Notes: generated from the letters alone by a model not told the origin. Counted from the first letter of the stretch, positions 22,838 to 35,737 are shown. The stretch is DNA of 64,000 bases from Takakia lepidozioides (GCA_030704615.1 CM060734.1:29156042-29220041), one strand, 5' to 3'. Made by a program: numbers and translations.

Positions 22838-23340
22838 GGCGTCTCATGACTGCATCTGTATGTTCATCAGCTGTCTTAGAAGGTATAGTTTGTTTGCTGA
22901 CCTTCCCTGGGCTTTGTCTGAGCCCCCTTGTTGCCTTGAGCACGTTAGGGGGTCTGTTGTTGTTGGCTAGGAACCCCACTTCTTTGTGTCTCCTTGCCAA
23001 ACCCCAACATAACCACTCGCTCCTCCACCATGTTGAGCTCTATCCGCTCTGTTAACAAAAACACATTTGCTAGGGTGGGTTGGGCCACTTGTAGGAGAGT
23101 TGCATCCCGCACCTTTCTCCTCAGCTCCTTATCCAATAGTCTTTCTCTTTCTCGACATTCGCTAGGTTTTTCTTCGTAGCGTCGGCTCGTTCTTGCTCGG
23201 CATCAGAAGACAAACCAGAGAATTTGTCGTTGCTTCCAGATGCCATTCTTTGGGTGACGAATCTGGATCGTTCTTGAAAGACTTTGCAGAAAATTTTGGG
23301 TTGTACAATTTCCATAGAATTTGTTTGAAGCAACGTAATT
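22838..23340 (-). pseudogene. Gypsy gag fragment joined to copia-like 5' sequence
   Basis: The frame at 22945-23136 reads DKELRRKVRDATLLQVAQPT...ERIELNMVEERVV. It is nearly identical to the gag C-terminal region of the gypsy element at 43.3-43.5 kb, although it sits beside copia gag. Upstream, 23121-23336 holds an unrelated charged frame. The arrangement is a mosaic, produced either by recombination between elements or by successive insertions. No intact gene is present. Confidence 0.65.
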
Positions 23341-23449
23341 ACTACTTCCCAAACATATTATCCTTGAAACAGTAGGAGTGCGTGCACCCAACCTGTACGG
23401 TGTAACGCGTGTAGGTACTATTCCGTCTTCCAGTTCACCTAATCCTCTC

Positions 23450-24075
23450 TCAATGATCTACAAGTTGATCGTGAGGAGAGAGACAAGTGCACTTCCACAG
23501 GAGCAGTGCCTTCTAAATGGCCATACTTTTCGAACATGGAACAAATTTTTGCTACAAATCCGAAAACAAGTGGTGTGCCAGGTGCTATTGACGATGGCGA
23601 GAGACTAAACACCAAGTGGACTATGCCATAAGCTTTCGAAGGGCATGTTGATGATAATGTTGTGCCAAACACTTCGAGGTACTGCACACAGGATGATGGA
23701 GGTAATCCGAGGTGCACACAGGATGATGGAATAAATATCGATGCAAATGTGGAATGCATTAATTTGGAGGAGGCAAGTCCTGTCAATATTCCGACCACCC
23801 CTACCACCCCACGATCAGCAAGAGTTGCCCATGCCGGGGTGGTTGGTAAACCAAACAACAAGACCAAAAAAAGAAGGCGGAGCTCCAGTGGCAGCCCCAA
23901 TGCCGCAAAATCCCTTGCTGGTGCTATGGTCAAATTTGGTGAATTCTATCACAAAACAGAGGTGGAGAGGATGCGTCAAACTGCGGAAATGGAGAAATTC
24001 CGCCTTACCATGCAACTTGAAATGACAAAGGCTTTGGGTGGACAATCCTCTACACCTCCCGCTCCTCCTGAATAG
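23450..24075 (+). pseudogene. PIF/Harbinger ORF1 (Myb/SANT-like partner protein), 3' part
   Basis: PIF/Harbinger elements encode a DNA-binding partner as well as the transposase. The frame contains WPYFSNMEQIFATNP near 23515 and then a low-complexity acidic region. A basic KKRRR stretch follows near 23867, then a helical C-terminus (VERMRQTAEMEKFRLTMQLEM) with a Pro-rich tail and a stop at 24073. The trihelix/SANT DNA-binding part is largely missing upstream, and a stop separates the first segment from the 137-residue frame starting at 23662. It sits convergent to the transposase at 24793-25956, the usual two-gene layout. Confidence 0.6.
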
Positions 24076-24792
24076 CCATAGGGCCTCCAAAGTAGTTTAT
24101 TTGCTTGTGATTTAAAAGAGTGCATTGTTGCCTCTTCATTGTTCAACGGTCCTCACTATTATGTGAAAGCAAATAAATGATTTCAATTTGCAACCACTTC
24201 TCTGTACAATCAGATCACACATTTGTACCAGAGTCGTTTAGAGTCATAATTATAATTCTTACAGTCCTTACAGTACTTATAGTCCTTATATTACTAGCAG
24301 TCCTTACAGTCATAGATGCAGAATCATTATGGTCCTTACAACCCTCCAATGTGTATGTTTAATTGGGTTGTGTATTCTCTTATGTTCATGCTTGAAGCCC
24401 TTTTGCTCTTATGTTTATGCTTGTAGTCCTCTTGCAATCATTAATCTTTATTATGCTCTTATGTCCTTATGCTCTTGTGTACCCTTATAGCCCGTCTTAT
24501 GTTCATGCTTAATTATGCTTTCAGTCATTACAACACTTACAGCCTAGAGTTCAATTTAGAATTCATTACAATCCTCTTACATTAGAATATCCATGTTTAC
24601 ATGCTTACAATGATCATGTCTGTTCTTAGATTCCTCTTATGTACATGCTTACAATTATTATAGACATGCCCTTGCAGTCCTCTTGCAATTCTATGTAACC
24701 ACACCACATGAGATTGGCCATAATTGTGCACCAAATTTATTGCTGTGTGCATGTGCAAATTTTGCACCATGCCTTGGTTACATTGGTTCATA
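24076..24792. repeat. Low-complexity spacer inside the Harbinger element
   Basis: This stretch consists of degenerate repeats of CTTACAGTCCTTA (24240-24330) and CTTATGTTCATGCTTG (24360-24680). No gene is present. It separates the convergent 3' ends of the two Harbinger genes. Confidence 0.55.
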
Positions 24793-25956
24793 TCATCTAT
24801 TCTCTAACCATTGCTGGAACAATGCTTGTCGCATGGCAGTGCCTGCACGCTCCGCCCGTTTTTCCCCCATAACAATAGCAGGCGGAGGCACATTAGGATT
24901 GTTGTCATTGTTCAAAGGGTCATGTGGCAATTCTCCTCGCCACACCTCCCCATTATCGATGCAAAAATTGTGCAATACGCAACATGCCACAATCGTTTGT
25001 GGTGCATATGGTATTGCAACGTTTAATTTCTGCAATATCCTCCACTTGTTTTTCAACATGCCATAAGCATTCTCGATTTTAACCCTTCCTTTTCGTAGAC
25101 ATTTGTCATATGCATTCTGGTCACCTGTGCCAATGGCCCTTGTATGATGAGGTTTTTGACACCACGTTCGAATTGGATATGCCGCATCCCCCACAAGAAA
25201 ATGAGGCCATTCTGCGTCACCGGCTCTAAGGAGCGGTTCTTTTATGATTACTCCAGTTCTCAATTTTTGCCACAACGAACTGCATCTAAAATGTGTGGTA
25301 TCATGCGTTCCACCCGGTCGATTCACACACACATCCAAAAAGCATCTGTTGTGGTCACATACACCTTGCATCAATATAGAGAACCCGCCTTTATGACAAA
25401 AATAATCGGCGGGCACATACTTCACGTCTGGTTGTCGCCACAAAGGAATTTGGGATCCATCAATTGCTCCCCACATATTACGAACTCCTGTTAAGTTCTC
25501 AAAACCTGCAATGATGTCCTCTAAATATTCTCTGGTAGGCAAAAATATGAATTGACGGTACAAGTGTGTTGCAAGAACAACAGTAATAAGTTTTGTGTAA
25601 TCAGTCACAGTTGATGGTCCTACACCCATAAGATTGGCCACTTTTCTCACTGGCAAGTTGTGTGCGAGTCTAATCAAAACAAGGGCTACTGCATGTTTAG
25701 GGTGAAGAGGGGTTCTCATGGTAGTGATTTGTTTTTCAATGAACGGTGTCAACAGGCTCACCAATTTCAAGAAGTTGATATGAGTCATACGGTATTCTTT
25801 TTTCCACCGTGAATCGAGCATGCCATCTCCAAGCTTCTGGCCAAATTCGACAATGGATGGTCTCCCACAAAACATATTGTCTGGGTAGTTTCCACCAAGC
25901 TTTGTTGCATCTCCGTCTCTTCCAAAGTCTTGCAAGCCATGGCAGCAAATATACAA
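24793..25956 (-). CDS. PIF/Harbinger DDE transposase, apparently intact
   Basis: The 387-residue uninterrupted frame is a complete DDE_Tnp_4-type transposase. It has an N-terminal helical region, then VRKVANLMGVGPSTVTDYTKLI (helix-turn-helix-like, about residues 105-125), first Asp in WGAIDGSQIPL, second Asp in FLVGDAAYPI, and Glu in RVKIENAYGMLKNKWRIL. It closes with CCVLHNFCIDNGE, typical of the family. The enzyme cuts and pastes its element at short TWA-like targets. The first frame Met may be preceded by more coding sequence. This is the only apparently full-length transposase in the window, so the family may be active or recently active. Confidence 0.92.
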   Translation of the reverse strand: MYICCHGLQDFGRDGDATKLGGNYPDNMFCGRPSIVEFGQKLGDGMLDSRWKKEYRMTHINFLKLVSLLTPFIEKQITTMRTPLHPKHAVALVLIRLAHNLPVRKVANLMGVGPSTVTDYTKLITVVLATHLYRQFIFLPTREYLEDIIAGFENLTGVRNMWGAIDGSQIPLWRQPDVKYVPADYFCHKGGFSILMQGVCDHNRCFLDVCVNRPGGTHDTTHFRCSSLWQKLRTGVIIKEPLLRAGDAEWPHFLVGDAAYPIRTWCQKPHHTRAIGTGDQNAYDKCLRKGRVKIENAYGMLKNKWRILQKLNVAIPYAPQTIVACCVLHNFCIDNGEVWRGELPHDPLNNDNNPNVPPPAIVMGEKRAERAGTAMRQALFQQWLENR

Positions 25957-26224
25957 AATGTAAACAGAGTAAAAGAAGTAACCCCTCCAAGCTCATCCTC
26001 ACCCACATCTGAGCCAAAGATTAACCAAAAAATCAAATAAATATGCATCATGTACACCTAGTACTAACTGTCATAAACAGCTTGTACACTTAGTACTCTC
26101 CAGTATAACTCTCATGAGCTTGTACTCCTAGTACTTGCATAACTCTCATAAGTGTATCACATAGTACGAGCAGAGCTCTCACAAAAACAGAGGCAAAATC
26201 CCTTGCTTGGGCGTGGCTAAACTC

Positions 26225-26360
26225 AATGTTGCCTCACATGTGCATATCACGTGTGAACATGTTGCACCGTCCCTCCCGTCCGTCCCCCTTCACGCGTGCG
26301 GAGGGCCCGCCACTATGGCTGGACGGGACGGACGGATTTACGTCGTGTGAACCTGCCTTC
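26225..26360. mobile_element. Candidate right terminus of the Harbinger element
   Basis: GC-rich subterminal sequence upstream of the transposase contains complementary blocks CCGTCCCTCCCGTCC and GGACGGGACGGACGG, which can fold back, followed by a CGTCGTGTGAACCTGCC block. This could be the element end, but no matching inverted terminus is found near 23.4 kb, so the boundary is unproven. Confidence 0.35.
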
Positions 26361-27698
26361 AATCAGCAATCCGACATGAACAAGTAGCTTCAATTGTCGT
26401 GCGCTGTCAAAAATGTCTGGCTTATATTGATCATCTGAACTCTGGTGCGCATACATGCACTCAAATAAGCGACATCCTGCAATTGCATGTGAGGGTGGGA
26501 TCATATCAGTTCTTCAGATTCCATTTTGAAATTGAGATCTATCATGTAGATAAGGGAAAAAAAGGGAAAGGGCACTTCATCAGTCGGTTATCCATTCAAC
26601 TACCCAACTGTTCAAAACTGAGAGTTTCTATTTGTAGTTTTACTCTTTTGCCCCTCTTTCTTTTCTATATCGGAAGTCAAATATAAAGTTTGCAGATTTC
26701 TAGAGACTATTGCTCAACGCACAGCCCAGCAAGGGGCCAATGGACGGTTGAAGGCACACGTTGAAGGATTGAACCCAGGATCACCAAGTAGTTTCACCAA
26801 GTTTCCAAACAAGGATTTTGTGTCTTCCTCAAAATGCAGTGTGTTTTGAGGTGCACGCCACCATGGACATTGTGGAGTGTCCTGGGCCATCATCTTCCCT
26901 GCCCACACTGAACAAACCGACCAAAAAATTCTTCTCTAAGTTGTGCCTGCAGTTTGGATTCACTAGCAGGAACCCAGTCACACTCAGGCTTGCCTTCTCT
27001 AAACTCACTGTGAGATACATTAGACAAAACTACTGCTGATCTCTTCCGAGTAGACTGCATGTTTGAATTAGCCATCTCAAATAAGCCTCATGGAATAGCT
27101 TACGCCTCCATCCTACACTCATCTAACTCTGTGTTCACACCATCTGCAGCTTTAACACCGTACTTTTATGACAATCAAACTCCTGAGCATCGTTCGGACC
27201 ATTCTCTCCTTCATCCTCCGACCTCCTTCCTTTCCAGCTGGTGCTCTCAGATTTTCCTTCTTCTCCACTGCTATCATCATGGTAGATGTCGCTGCTAATG
27301 CCCTGGGCCCCACCTGACAGTTGGTTCGTAATCTGCAAGGGTCCCTGCAGGATGGTCTACCTGGTAAGCATACCGACTTTATCCAGACTAATCAATAATA
27401 TGCATGCACTCAAAGGACCCAATCATTGACCCTAAAGGTTTCCTCATGAAAAGCAACAAACCACAAGTCAATGGAAACTATGTTTCACTGAAGCAAATTG
27501 CATATTTAGAGTAAAACTCCAGACTTACATTTCAAGGGGGCCCATAAAAGAGGAAGATGAGACCACACAAAGTTCTTTACAATCTTGAAGGATATGCTAG
27601 TTCAAGTATAACCAAAATAAATCTAATAATTAAGTTCTAGTATTGACAATGACTCAAGTCAATCGATAATTGACAGTCGACGGCAATCTTGCAGTACA
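26361..27698. other. Intergenic region downstream of the HHO gene
   Basis: No supported gene. The stretch next to 27699 is probably the 3' UTR of the minus-strand transcription factor gene. Confidence 0.35.
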
Positions 27699-30612
27699 TC
27701 ACAAGCTTACTTGTGGGGAGCTCTGGGTCTGGGAGGCAGATTGTTGTGGTTCAAAGCAGGGAGGGTGGTGCATGTGGAGAGGACCTCCACTTTTCCCTTT
27801 GTTCACACCAGAGAAATACTCTTCAGGGAGAGAGGGTTGGCGATAGTGTGACTGTTGAGTGGGGGTGCTGGACGCGAAGTCATAAGGGCCCCCTGTAGAT
27901 GGCTGAGTGGCTGCCACTGCAGCCTTCGCATACTGTGGTGGTACCCAAATCCCCCCTAGCACGACCAGCTGTGGTGTTAGCTGAGGTGCTCCTGTTTGTG
28001 GAGATAGGCTAAGTGGTCTTCGGGTGTGCAGCCGATATTTCTGCACAGCAGATAAGTCCACTGCACATTGTTAGTCCTAATGAACAGCATAAGTGAACTG
28101 ACATATAGAGAAGCCCTAAGTTGATTTGAAGTTGATACAGAAGAAAACAAAGTTATTGTCCTTGCATGGTGCCAGGTGTAGGAAACTGGGGCTGACAGAA
28201 ACCTCTATGGTAACATCAGCAATTTGATATCTGTCACATGTGAGCATGGCCTAAATTGAGTGTTGGGACGGACTGTACTGTGGATGGAAGAAAGGAGTAC
28301 CTGTAGATGGCTCTTGACTTCATCATTTGTAAGTCCATCAACCTTCATTAGTTCTCGAATCTGCTTTGGTGTGGCAACTGAACAAAATAACACAGCAGTT
28401 CAATCATGATGCAGCAAAGGTATAGTACTACTAGCTAATTAATGTAGTCCACTCTGCAGAAGCATGGACAATACTATCCCCTCTGTGTGGATAAAACAAC
28501 AACCACGAGGTTTCAAAGCTCTCCCACATAGCACCCCAGACTCGCACTTTTCTAGACAGGGAAATGATGCAGGCTGGAGGCTTGCAGCAATGATGAAGGT
28601 CACTTGCTTCTATTAGAGCATTGATTGTACCTTAAGTTTGCTTAACCCTTCTATAGCATTCAGCTCCTTATAAATTAGGATTAAAACTGCCCCCTTACCT
28701 AACCGATACGATCCAAACAAGCTCACAGCATTGGAAGCCCTTCCAAACAGGAAAGATAATGTAAGTGCATATTAAACTCCATCTGTAAATGGACCACTTG
28801 AAGGGACAAACACTTTGAAGGCAAAGAAAGGTTAACAACCTTGGGAGCCGCCAAGCTGCTGGAGAGCACTTACAAACCGGCCGTGAAGCTCAGGTGACCA
28901 ACACCTGCATGAGAACATTACAATAACAACAATTTCTGAAAGTCAGGTGCAAGTGCACAGAGGGATTTATTTTTGAGTGGGAGGTCATCACACTAGGCAC
29001 TACTTGGTCGGCCAGGTTCTAAAAAATGTTCACAAACTGGTGGGAGGACCCCGACTCTGACAGCAAGCCTAGTTGTCCACATCACCTTACACTAAGTCAA
29101 AGCGTGCACCATCTTCACAAAGTTCTGAAGTCAGAAGACAATACCTTCGCGATTTGCGCTGTGATTGACTACAATTGGTACTCATTGCCCCAGACACTCC
29201 ATTTGACGTTGGCCCCATATCCTTGCAGCCTAGTGCATCCAGCTCTTGTTCTGGTGTCCGTAAGTTTATGTCAATGCTTCCAACCTCTGATTCAGCTGCG
29301 CCAAAGACATGACCATTGGGGCTAGATACCCGTTCCACAGACAAGAGGCCACAGTCAGCCCCAGTACTCCCCATACCACCTGCAGGCTGTGCCATAAGGG
29401 GTGCAGTGGCTAGTGGCTCTCTTATGAATGGTTGGAAAGCCCCCACTGGTCGATGCCGTGGCCTTAGGAGAAGTTGTGAGGTAGTGATCGAGCTCTGTTC
29501 CTGCTCCGGTTGTGCAAGATCCGACAGTCTACGGACATCTTCCCGTGATGATTCCTTCTGTTTGGTCAAGCAACGAGGAGTCACAACCGAGAACATCTCT
29601 TCACAATATTTCCCACTTAGACCTACCTGACCATACATCTCTGCAAGTGAAACTCTGCCAAATTGCATACTTGCAGGGCGATGCTCAATAGTACTCCAAA
29701 CGCTGTCGCTAGGCACATATGCAACTGACTGCAAATGATACATGACATATTCATGGCACCCTACTAGTAGACAAGCTTAGCTTTTTGTATGAGGATCTTA
29801 CACACCTTGTTTGAGAGGTCCGATTGTTTGGACTGTTGGGTCCAGAGTTGAGCTTCTGCGATCCAGGAAGGTCGTCCTTCATCAACCCCACTTTGGGCAG
29901 GCTGTTCCATTGGTTGATCTCCTTCATCATCGCCCACGTCTTCTCTATGGTGTCTTTCCCACCTCCTCTTCAAAGGCAAGAACTCCTCCAGCATCGGTCT
30001 CCCGTTTGGGCTCTCGGTATCACTCTCTCTCTCCTCCAAAGAATTGCAATGAAGCTGAAGGTGTTGTAATGCTGTGGGAGAGCTTGGCTGACAGTCTACA
30101 AGCTGCTCCTTGGACTTCTTAATGGCTGTGCAAAACAAGTTATAAAGTATTAGTTGCGGTGCCATAACTCGTCACTGAGATCATAATGGATACATTTGAC
30201 CATACGGCATATGGTATAGAAACCAAGCTATGGCGAACCATTGAGATGCTCATGGTAAAGAGTAAAATTGGGCACTTCTCTCTCTCTATCTCCTTCTCTG
30301 TCCCCACAATACATCGTGCAAACTCCAGGGACAATCAATCCTTCTCAAAAATAGGGAGATCTTCAACCCACCATCATCAAGTAGCTGCATGCAAAGGGGA
30401 AGCTCTCGCTTAAACGCTTCAATCTTGTGCCGTTCATCCTCAATTGCTCGTAAGTACTCCTCTACCTTTTGCATGTGCTCTAACAGGTTTCCCACAAAGG
30501 GTGGGCCAGTTTTGCACACGGTGGTTGTGGGTGAATTACTCCTAGGCACTTCAGTGTGGCCTAAGGTGAGGTCAGATGGTGAACCCATGGTCTCTTCATA
30601 CACCAGCAGCAC
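27699..30612 (-). CDS. NIGT1/HHO (HRS1-like) GARP transcription factor
   Basis: NIGT1/HHO proteins are nuclear GARP/MYB repressors that link nitrate and phosphate responses. Six exons join in frame to 542 residues: 30372-30612, 29806-30125, 29145-29728, 28840-28904, 28301-28377 and 27699-28040. All introns are GT-AG. The N-terminal helix has [21 protein letters not shown] and [14 protein letters not shown], the HHO-specific region. Exon 2 has [15 protein letters not shown]. The MYB-like domain is split over exons 3-6: [25 protein letters not shown], then [25 protein letters not shown], then KYRLHTRRP. The tail has [14 protein letters not shown], also family-specific. A second Met eight codons downstream could be the start. 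No stop or frameshift was found, so it looks functional. Confidence 0.92.
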
Positions 30613-31908
30613 AAGAGTTTCTTGAACCTGACTGAAATCATGTGCAACTTAGTGTTATTCAGCTTGTCACCATTCCAAAGAAAAAAAATGTTGCGAATGA
30701 AATCCCTTTCAAAGCATGAATATAATCTAGAGTTCATGGTATGACATATGAAGCAGTGAATCAATTGACCGCCAGAAACTGGACCTAGGCCATCTGATCT
30801 TCAGTCCAAAAATATGGACGAATTTTTCGAATTATTTGAGCCCACCCACCCTGGAGAAATGAAATGGTGCTTTATAACGTCCGAGGGAAGCTCATAGAGC
30901 TTATGGGACAAAATAGAAGAAAACATGAGACCAAGAAACCCACAACGGTTGGTTTCACCTTCAAGTTAGATCAAACCTCACACCTATCAGTTTGGTAAAC
31001 CATGTGACGCACTGGTTCAAACAAATTTTTAATCTGAGCCAAATGTTAAGGTTGGATTGCCCTGCTTATAAAATGCAGCACCTTTCAAGACATTGAACTA
31101 TTGCTCAAGAACTACTGATGCCCACTGCTTTACAGCAAGCATAAAACAGTCGCGACCCTCCTTTTATGTAGAGGTCTGATTTGAGCTTTTCAACCGAATG
31201 ACTTTTTGGACGACTTCATCCCCACGTATTTTGCGATTACTTCAAAAGTCAACCTGTAACTGAGAAACACAGAGCCTTAACTGCCTTTGAGATCAACGCT
31301 GGTTTCAATCTCTGAATACTTTACAAACTGACAAAGCGGTCTCGCTTTAGTCTTTGACGCAGGGATCCAAATCAGAGAGATTGACAACTGTGGTGCCAGT
31401 CGAAATAACACCCAGAGGTAGACGTCATATTTGCGGACTTTTTGAAAGCTATGCCGTGGGTGCTTCTTTTGCAACAAGGTGGGGATGGAGAGTACATTAT
31501 TCACTCCTTGACTGAACGCTGTTTCAAAAGTAAGGCTTGGACTAAACATTTGCAAGAGAAAGAGGACAAACGCTGACAAACAAACCAAGGTTGAAAGTGG
31601 AGACCGGCCGACGATATTGAGACATCCAACATCCATAAGAAAGGGAAAGATCATGCCCTCACTGAACTGCACGAATATCATCGCCTGGCCATGGACCCAG
31701 TAACACAGATAACACGTACAGCATGTGAGTGTTTAAAAGAGATATGTAGATACCTACGGATGCGCGAGTATATTAAGCAGCTGGGCAGCTAAAAGGCGCA
31801 TTTGCTACTCAATTGTGGCCTCGTTGATTTTCCCTCCCAACTGCAAACGAAACCTCGAGCAATCCGTCGTCGTGCGTCAGATGCACCGCCTGCATTTGCT
31901 CCTGATTA

Positions 31909-32496
31909 TTGGAGCCTCAAATTCTTGATCACCAATTGGATGTGCTTGAACACACCCCCCCAAATTCTCATGCCACACTGTCGATCTACCTTTACAATCC
32001 ACCAGGAAACGATAAAGCTCCTCCCCCTACGCCTTACTTTGCCTTCCGTTCTTCGTTCTTCTGGAAGGCTGTGCACCTATCCTCCAATGTGCGCGACTGT
32101 TGTCAGCCCGGTTGCTTGCATCCCAGTTACGAGACTGTAGAGGTGCCCTATATCCAGTTCGGATCAGAATCATGCCGGGCAGACCTGCGCTGCCACGATT
32201 CCATGAGGGATTTTAAATCCCGGCCGCTCTCTAGGGTTCCGTCTCCGGGATATCCAAACCCCCATGCAGATCTCTCATCAAAACATGATTCAGGATCTAG
32301 CATCTCAGTATCACATCGCAGCCGCTCAAATAAAGATTCTGTTATCGGTAGCTTTGATGCCCAATATTGTAAAGAGACCATCGCGGAATGGTTTACAAGG
32401 CGTCTATTTTTTGAAAAAAGGATGTCGGACATAGGGTTCGCTACGATATGGGAACACTGGGCCAGTCTTCCCATTCTCGGACCCAAAAACATATAA
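31909..32496 (+). CDS. Unrecognised ORF, 195 residues
   Basis: The frame has no recognisable domain. Its middle is Ser/Arg/His-rich (SKHDSGSSISVSHRSRSN). There is no clear start context, and a minus-strand frame of similar length overlaps it. It may be chance, or an exon of an unknown gene. Confidence 0.15.
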   Translation: MEPQILDHQLDVLEHTPPNSHATLSIYLYNPPGNDKAPPPTPYFAFRSSFFWKAVHLSSNVRDCCQPGCLHPSYETVEVPYIQFGSESCRADLRCHDSMRDFKSRPLSRVPSPGYPNPHADLSSKHDSGSSISVSHRSRSNKDSVIGSFDAQYCKETIAEWFTRRLFFEKRMSDIGFATIWEHWASLPILGPKNI

Positions 32497-34064
32497 TATA
32501 CCAAACGAATCCACCCATCCATATGTTATTGATTTATTTCAATAATTATAAAAAATATTTTCAAGAGTGCTCTTTGCTCTCCTGGCCGGTCAAACCTCTT
32601 TCACCATCACTTACAAGCTTGATTTTGTTGACCGCCCGGCAATGTCACTCCCCCATTATATCTCACCTCGGATCAAGTATATCTCTGTAGCACCTGCATA
32701 TTCTTGTGCTCAACTCCGACGCCGGGTCATACCATATGCAGGTGTCTTTTTGTGGATGTTCCTTCTTCCTCCTCTTTCCTAGGGTGCATGTAGACAATTC
32801 AAACCGTGGCACGGCAACACTGGCAGCCTCTCATCAAAACTAACTCTCCAGACAAAGACTTAAAACATGTGATTGGAACAAAGGAATATCTGAAGCAACA
32901 AGGTATCAAGCATTCCAGCATATATTCAGGGCATCTCTGCTCCCTTCCCGGTTAGGAATTGCCTGACTAATGCGCCCCAAATTCCAGGTTTTCCAAGTAC
33001 CCGGGCTTTTTGTGCATCCCACAAAAGATTACTAAATTGGGCTACTTGTACACGCCTTATCTTCGTTCATTTGTTGTTGCCGGGCGCATTGCAAGGGCAC
33101 CTTGACGGATAACACCCTTCCGGAGTTTAGCGTGAATCTACTTACACTGAGCCGGCTTCGAGTTTTCACCGCCCCAACGAATCCTCCAGACTACAATCCA
33201 CGCATGCTGATGGCACTACATTACCTGTTGGTACCATGTCAGCTCAGCCAGAGCATGAGAAATAGCCGGCGGGAGCACAATTCGTGGTTATAGGGGTAAT
33301 ATGTTTGCAAACGGAAGTACAAGCCATAAGTGGACATAGGGTACTGATGCGTTAATAGGGTGAGTTATGGTATTTTAAACAGAGATAAACCTTTACTTAG
33401 AATTTTGGAAATGCGAAAAAGTTCATGGCTTCTTGAGGTTACTTTTCCCTCCTCTAATGCAATTGGCTCTCATTTTAAATTAATTGGGTCTTTAATGCGC
33501 TGGTGGGACCCGCTAATACTGGGCTGCGAGGGTCACCTGCAAGGCCAGGTACCCTGGCTTGTACCCGTCTCCAAAAAATAAAAATAAAATAAAAACCTTC
33601 ATTGAGTTTTATGCACTTTCATTGACGGAAAATGAAAGTGAGAAAATCCATAAAATAGTTTCAGTTCATTCCAAATTTTCTTTTTTTTTCTGGATGAATA
33701 TCTCATGCAAAGAAGTTAGATCGAAAATCCAGTTGTAAAGCACTACTCAAAAATTTTACCCGGATTGCGAAAATGCCCGGGTCTGAGGGCTGTAATCCAC
33801 CGCAGAAGCGTCGTGCATGATGCTTGGGGAGGTCGCACTTTTTACAAAGGGGAAGTTTCGAGCAGCCCTTCATGCTCTTGGAGGCCAATTTGCCCGCGGC
33901 CCTTCAAATCAGGGCTATTTGTACTGCAGAAAAAAGGAGTATTAACAGAGCGCCAAAGAAAAAACCTGCCCTAGGGGGTGGTTCCCCGCTATTTGAAGCC
34001 TTCACAATCCCTTAAGTGGTTATTTTTTCTCTTCATGCCCCCTCTCTCATTTTTTTTCTTTTTT

Positions 34065-34165
34065 CTCTTTTCTTTTTTCTTTTAAGGAAACTGAGGGGAG
34101 GAAGCCCTTGAGAGCTACATTGAAGGTTATTGAATGGAAAAAAATTAAAAACCCTTAGAGGCGCG
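34065..34165. repeat. Dispersed repeat, copy 2
   Basis: Same block order as 8155-8255: a pyrimidine tract, GGGGAGGAAGCCCTTGA, a TTATTGAATGG block and TTAAAAACCCTTAGAGG. Divergence is moderate. Confidence 0.5.
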
Positions 34166-34892
34166 AAGGCTGCCATGAGGCCTACACACACCGGAACCGG
34201 GAGACGGAGACCGTGACGGAAAGCCACAAGCAGTGAGAAACTCGAGAAGCATGTCTCCTTTTCCCAACAAAACAAAAACAAAAAACCCCATAGACCAGCT
34301 ATCATTAGGTAATCCTTGATCCAAATAAATACGTTAAGTACTAAGTAATTATTGATGAAGGCTGTCAGAGGGCACACATAAACTTGGCCCTGCATTTCGA
34401 CAGGTGGGGCCGCCCCACCCTAAGCACGCTTGGAACAGACAACAGACCCGGCTGACTAACCCGCGCGTGGTTACCTTAACTACTACTATATGTATAATAC
34501 CCTCCTGCGGCGTGCGATCCACGTGACCCCCTTCAATGAATCTGTAGAGCTCCAATCCCGATGTATCCCTGGGCCTCAACGTGGAATCTCCGTACATATG
34601 TATACGTCACGCGGGGATATACGATGGGATCTGGTATCTCTGCGGTTCCCCAGATTCTAGCCCCACGTGGCGCCCTTTTGGCCATCGACGGGCTATTTCT
34701 CCCACACCCCTCCCAACAAATTGGAGCTCATCAGAAATGTTTTATTGGCTTCTCCCGGTAGAGACCACGCATTGGTGCCAAAAATGAGTAAGATCCTGAT
34801 ATACCTCCACTAGATAATACCTACATGAAGCACATAATCCTCCCCCACTCAAATGCTAACTCGAATGTACCTTGATTGGATAAGACCCATAA

Positions 34893-34960
34893 GTGAATGA
34901 ATGAATGTTTAGGATGAATTACGATGGATGAGTGAATGAATGGATGAATGAATGTGCTCG
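34893..34960. repeat. GAAT/GGAT microsatellite
   Basis: Degenerate tandem GAATGAATGGATGA-type units with interruptions. Confidence 0.7.
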
Positions 34961-35737
34961 AGTTTAGGGTTGTTAGGTCGCAGTGTTGCAGGGGCTGGGA
35001 CTAAGTGTTTTTTGGGGTTTGCGTCTTCCTAGTGCCAAAGCACGGTAGATGGTCTTGTTGATCTGCAGGATGTGCATAGCTTGGGTGGACAGCCGCAATC
35101 GCAAGGTGTGGCTTTTCCTTAGTACGATGTGAAGAAGTTTGTCCATCTTGCAAAGGTGGGCTCTTGGCTCCTGTTAGTACCATGATTTGGCATTCTTCCT
35201 GATGTTTACAAGGTTCTTGGGAGAGTCGGGTTGGTCTAGCAGGTTGTGTTTCAATCTCTGCCCGCTCAGCTGCACCGTGGTGGTTCTCACAGACCAATCC
35301 GACATTACCTGACTACAGACACAAGCAGCACACACAAGAGGTGGTCAGTCAAATCCTCAATGGATCATGACACAAGGTCAAGGACAATGTGGTGAGGGCA
35401 CCTTCTTCTTCGACCTATTTCAGCCTGTACTGCCCTCTCATCAGACTTAGCCCTAAATTTGCAGCACGGAGCAGAGCTGGCATGAGTTTTGTAAAGATCC
35501 TTCACGATGGTGGGACAACCGCAATTGCAAGGTGAGGCTTTTCCTTAATGTAAGATTGGGGCGTTTGCTAGAACAAATGTAGGCTGTTATTGTCAGTTGC
35601 TAGCAGCAATGCAAGGACGTATGCATGATTTGTGCAGAGCATAGAGTTTGGGTCCAGATTCATCCAAGAGGGCCGGATTTCAAGCTCAAGATTACCTATG
35701 ATACCATGTGGATCCATTGCTGCAAAAAACCTACATG

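Larger units (their letters stand above)
30613..35737. other. Intergenic region, 5 kb, no recognised gene
   Basis: It contains the promoter side of the HHO gene, one unrecognised ORF (31909-32496), a T-rich dispersed repeat (34065-34165) and a GAATGAAT-type microsatellite. A small repeat pair with CCGCAATYGCAAGGTG and GGCTTTTCCTTA lies at 35090-35125 and 35518-35552. Nothing else has a motif I can name. Confidence 0.35.

Noticed and set aside
31277-32782. Several 70-195-residue frames as a host gene
   Set aside because: No recognisable domain, overlapping frames on both strands and no consistent splice structure; only the longest is listed, at low confidence.
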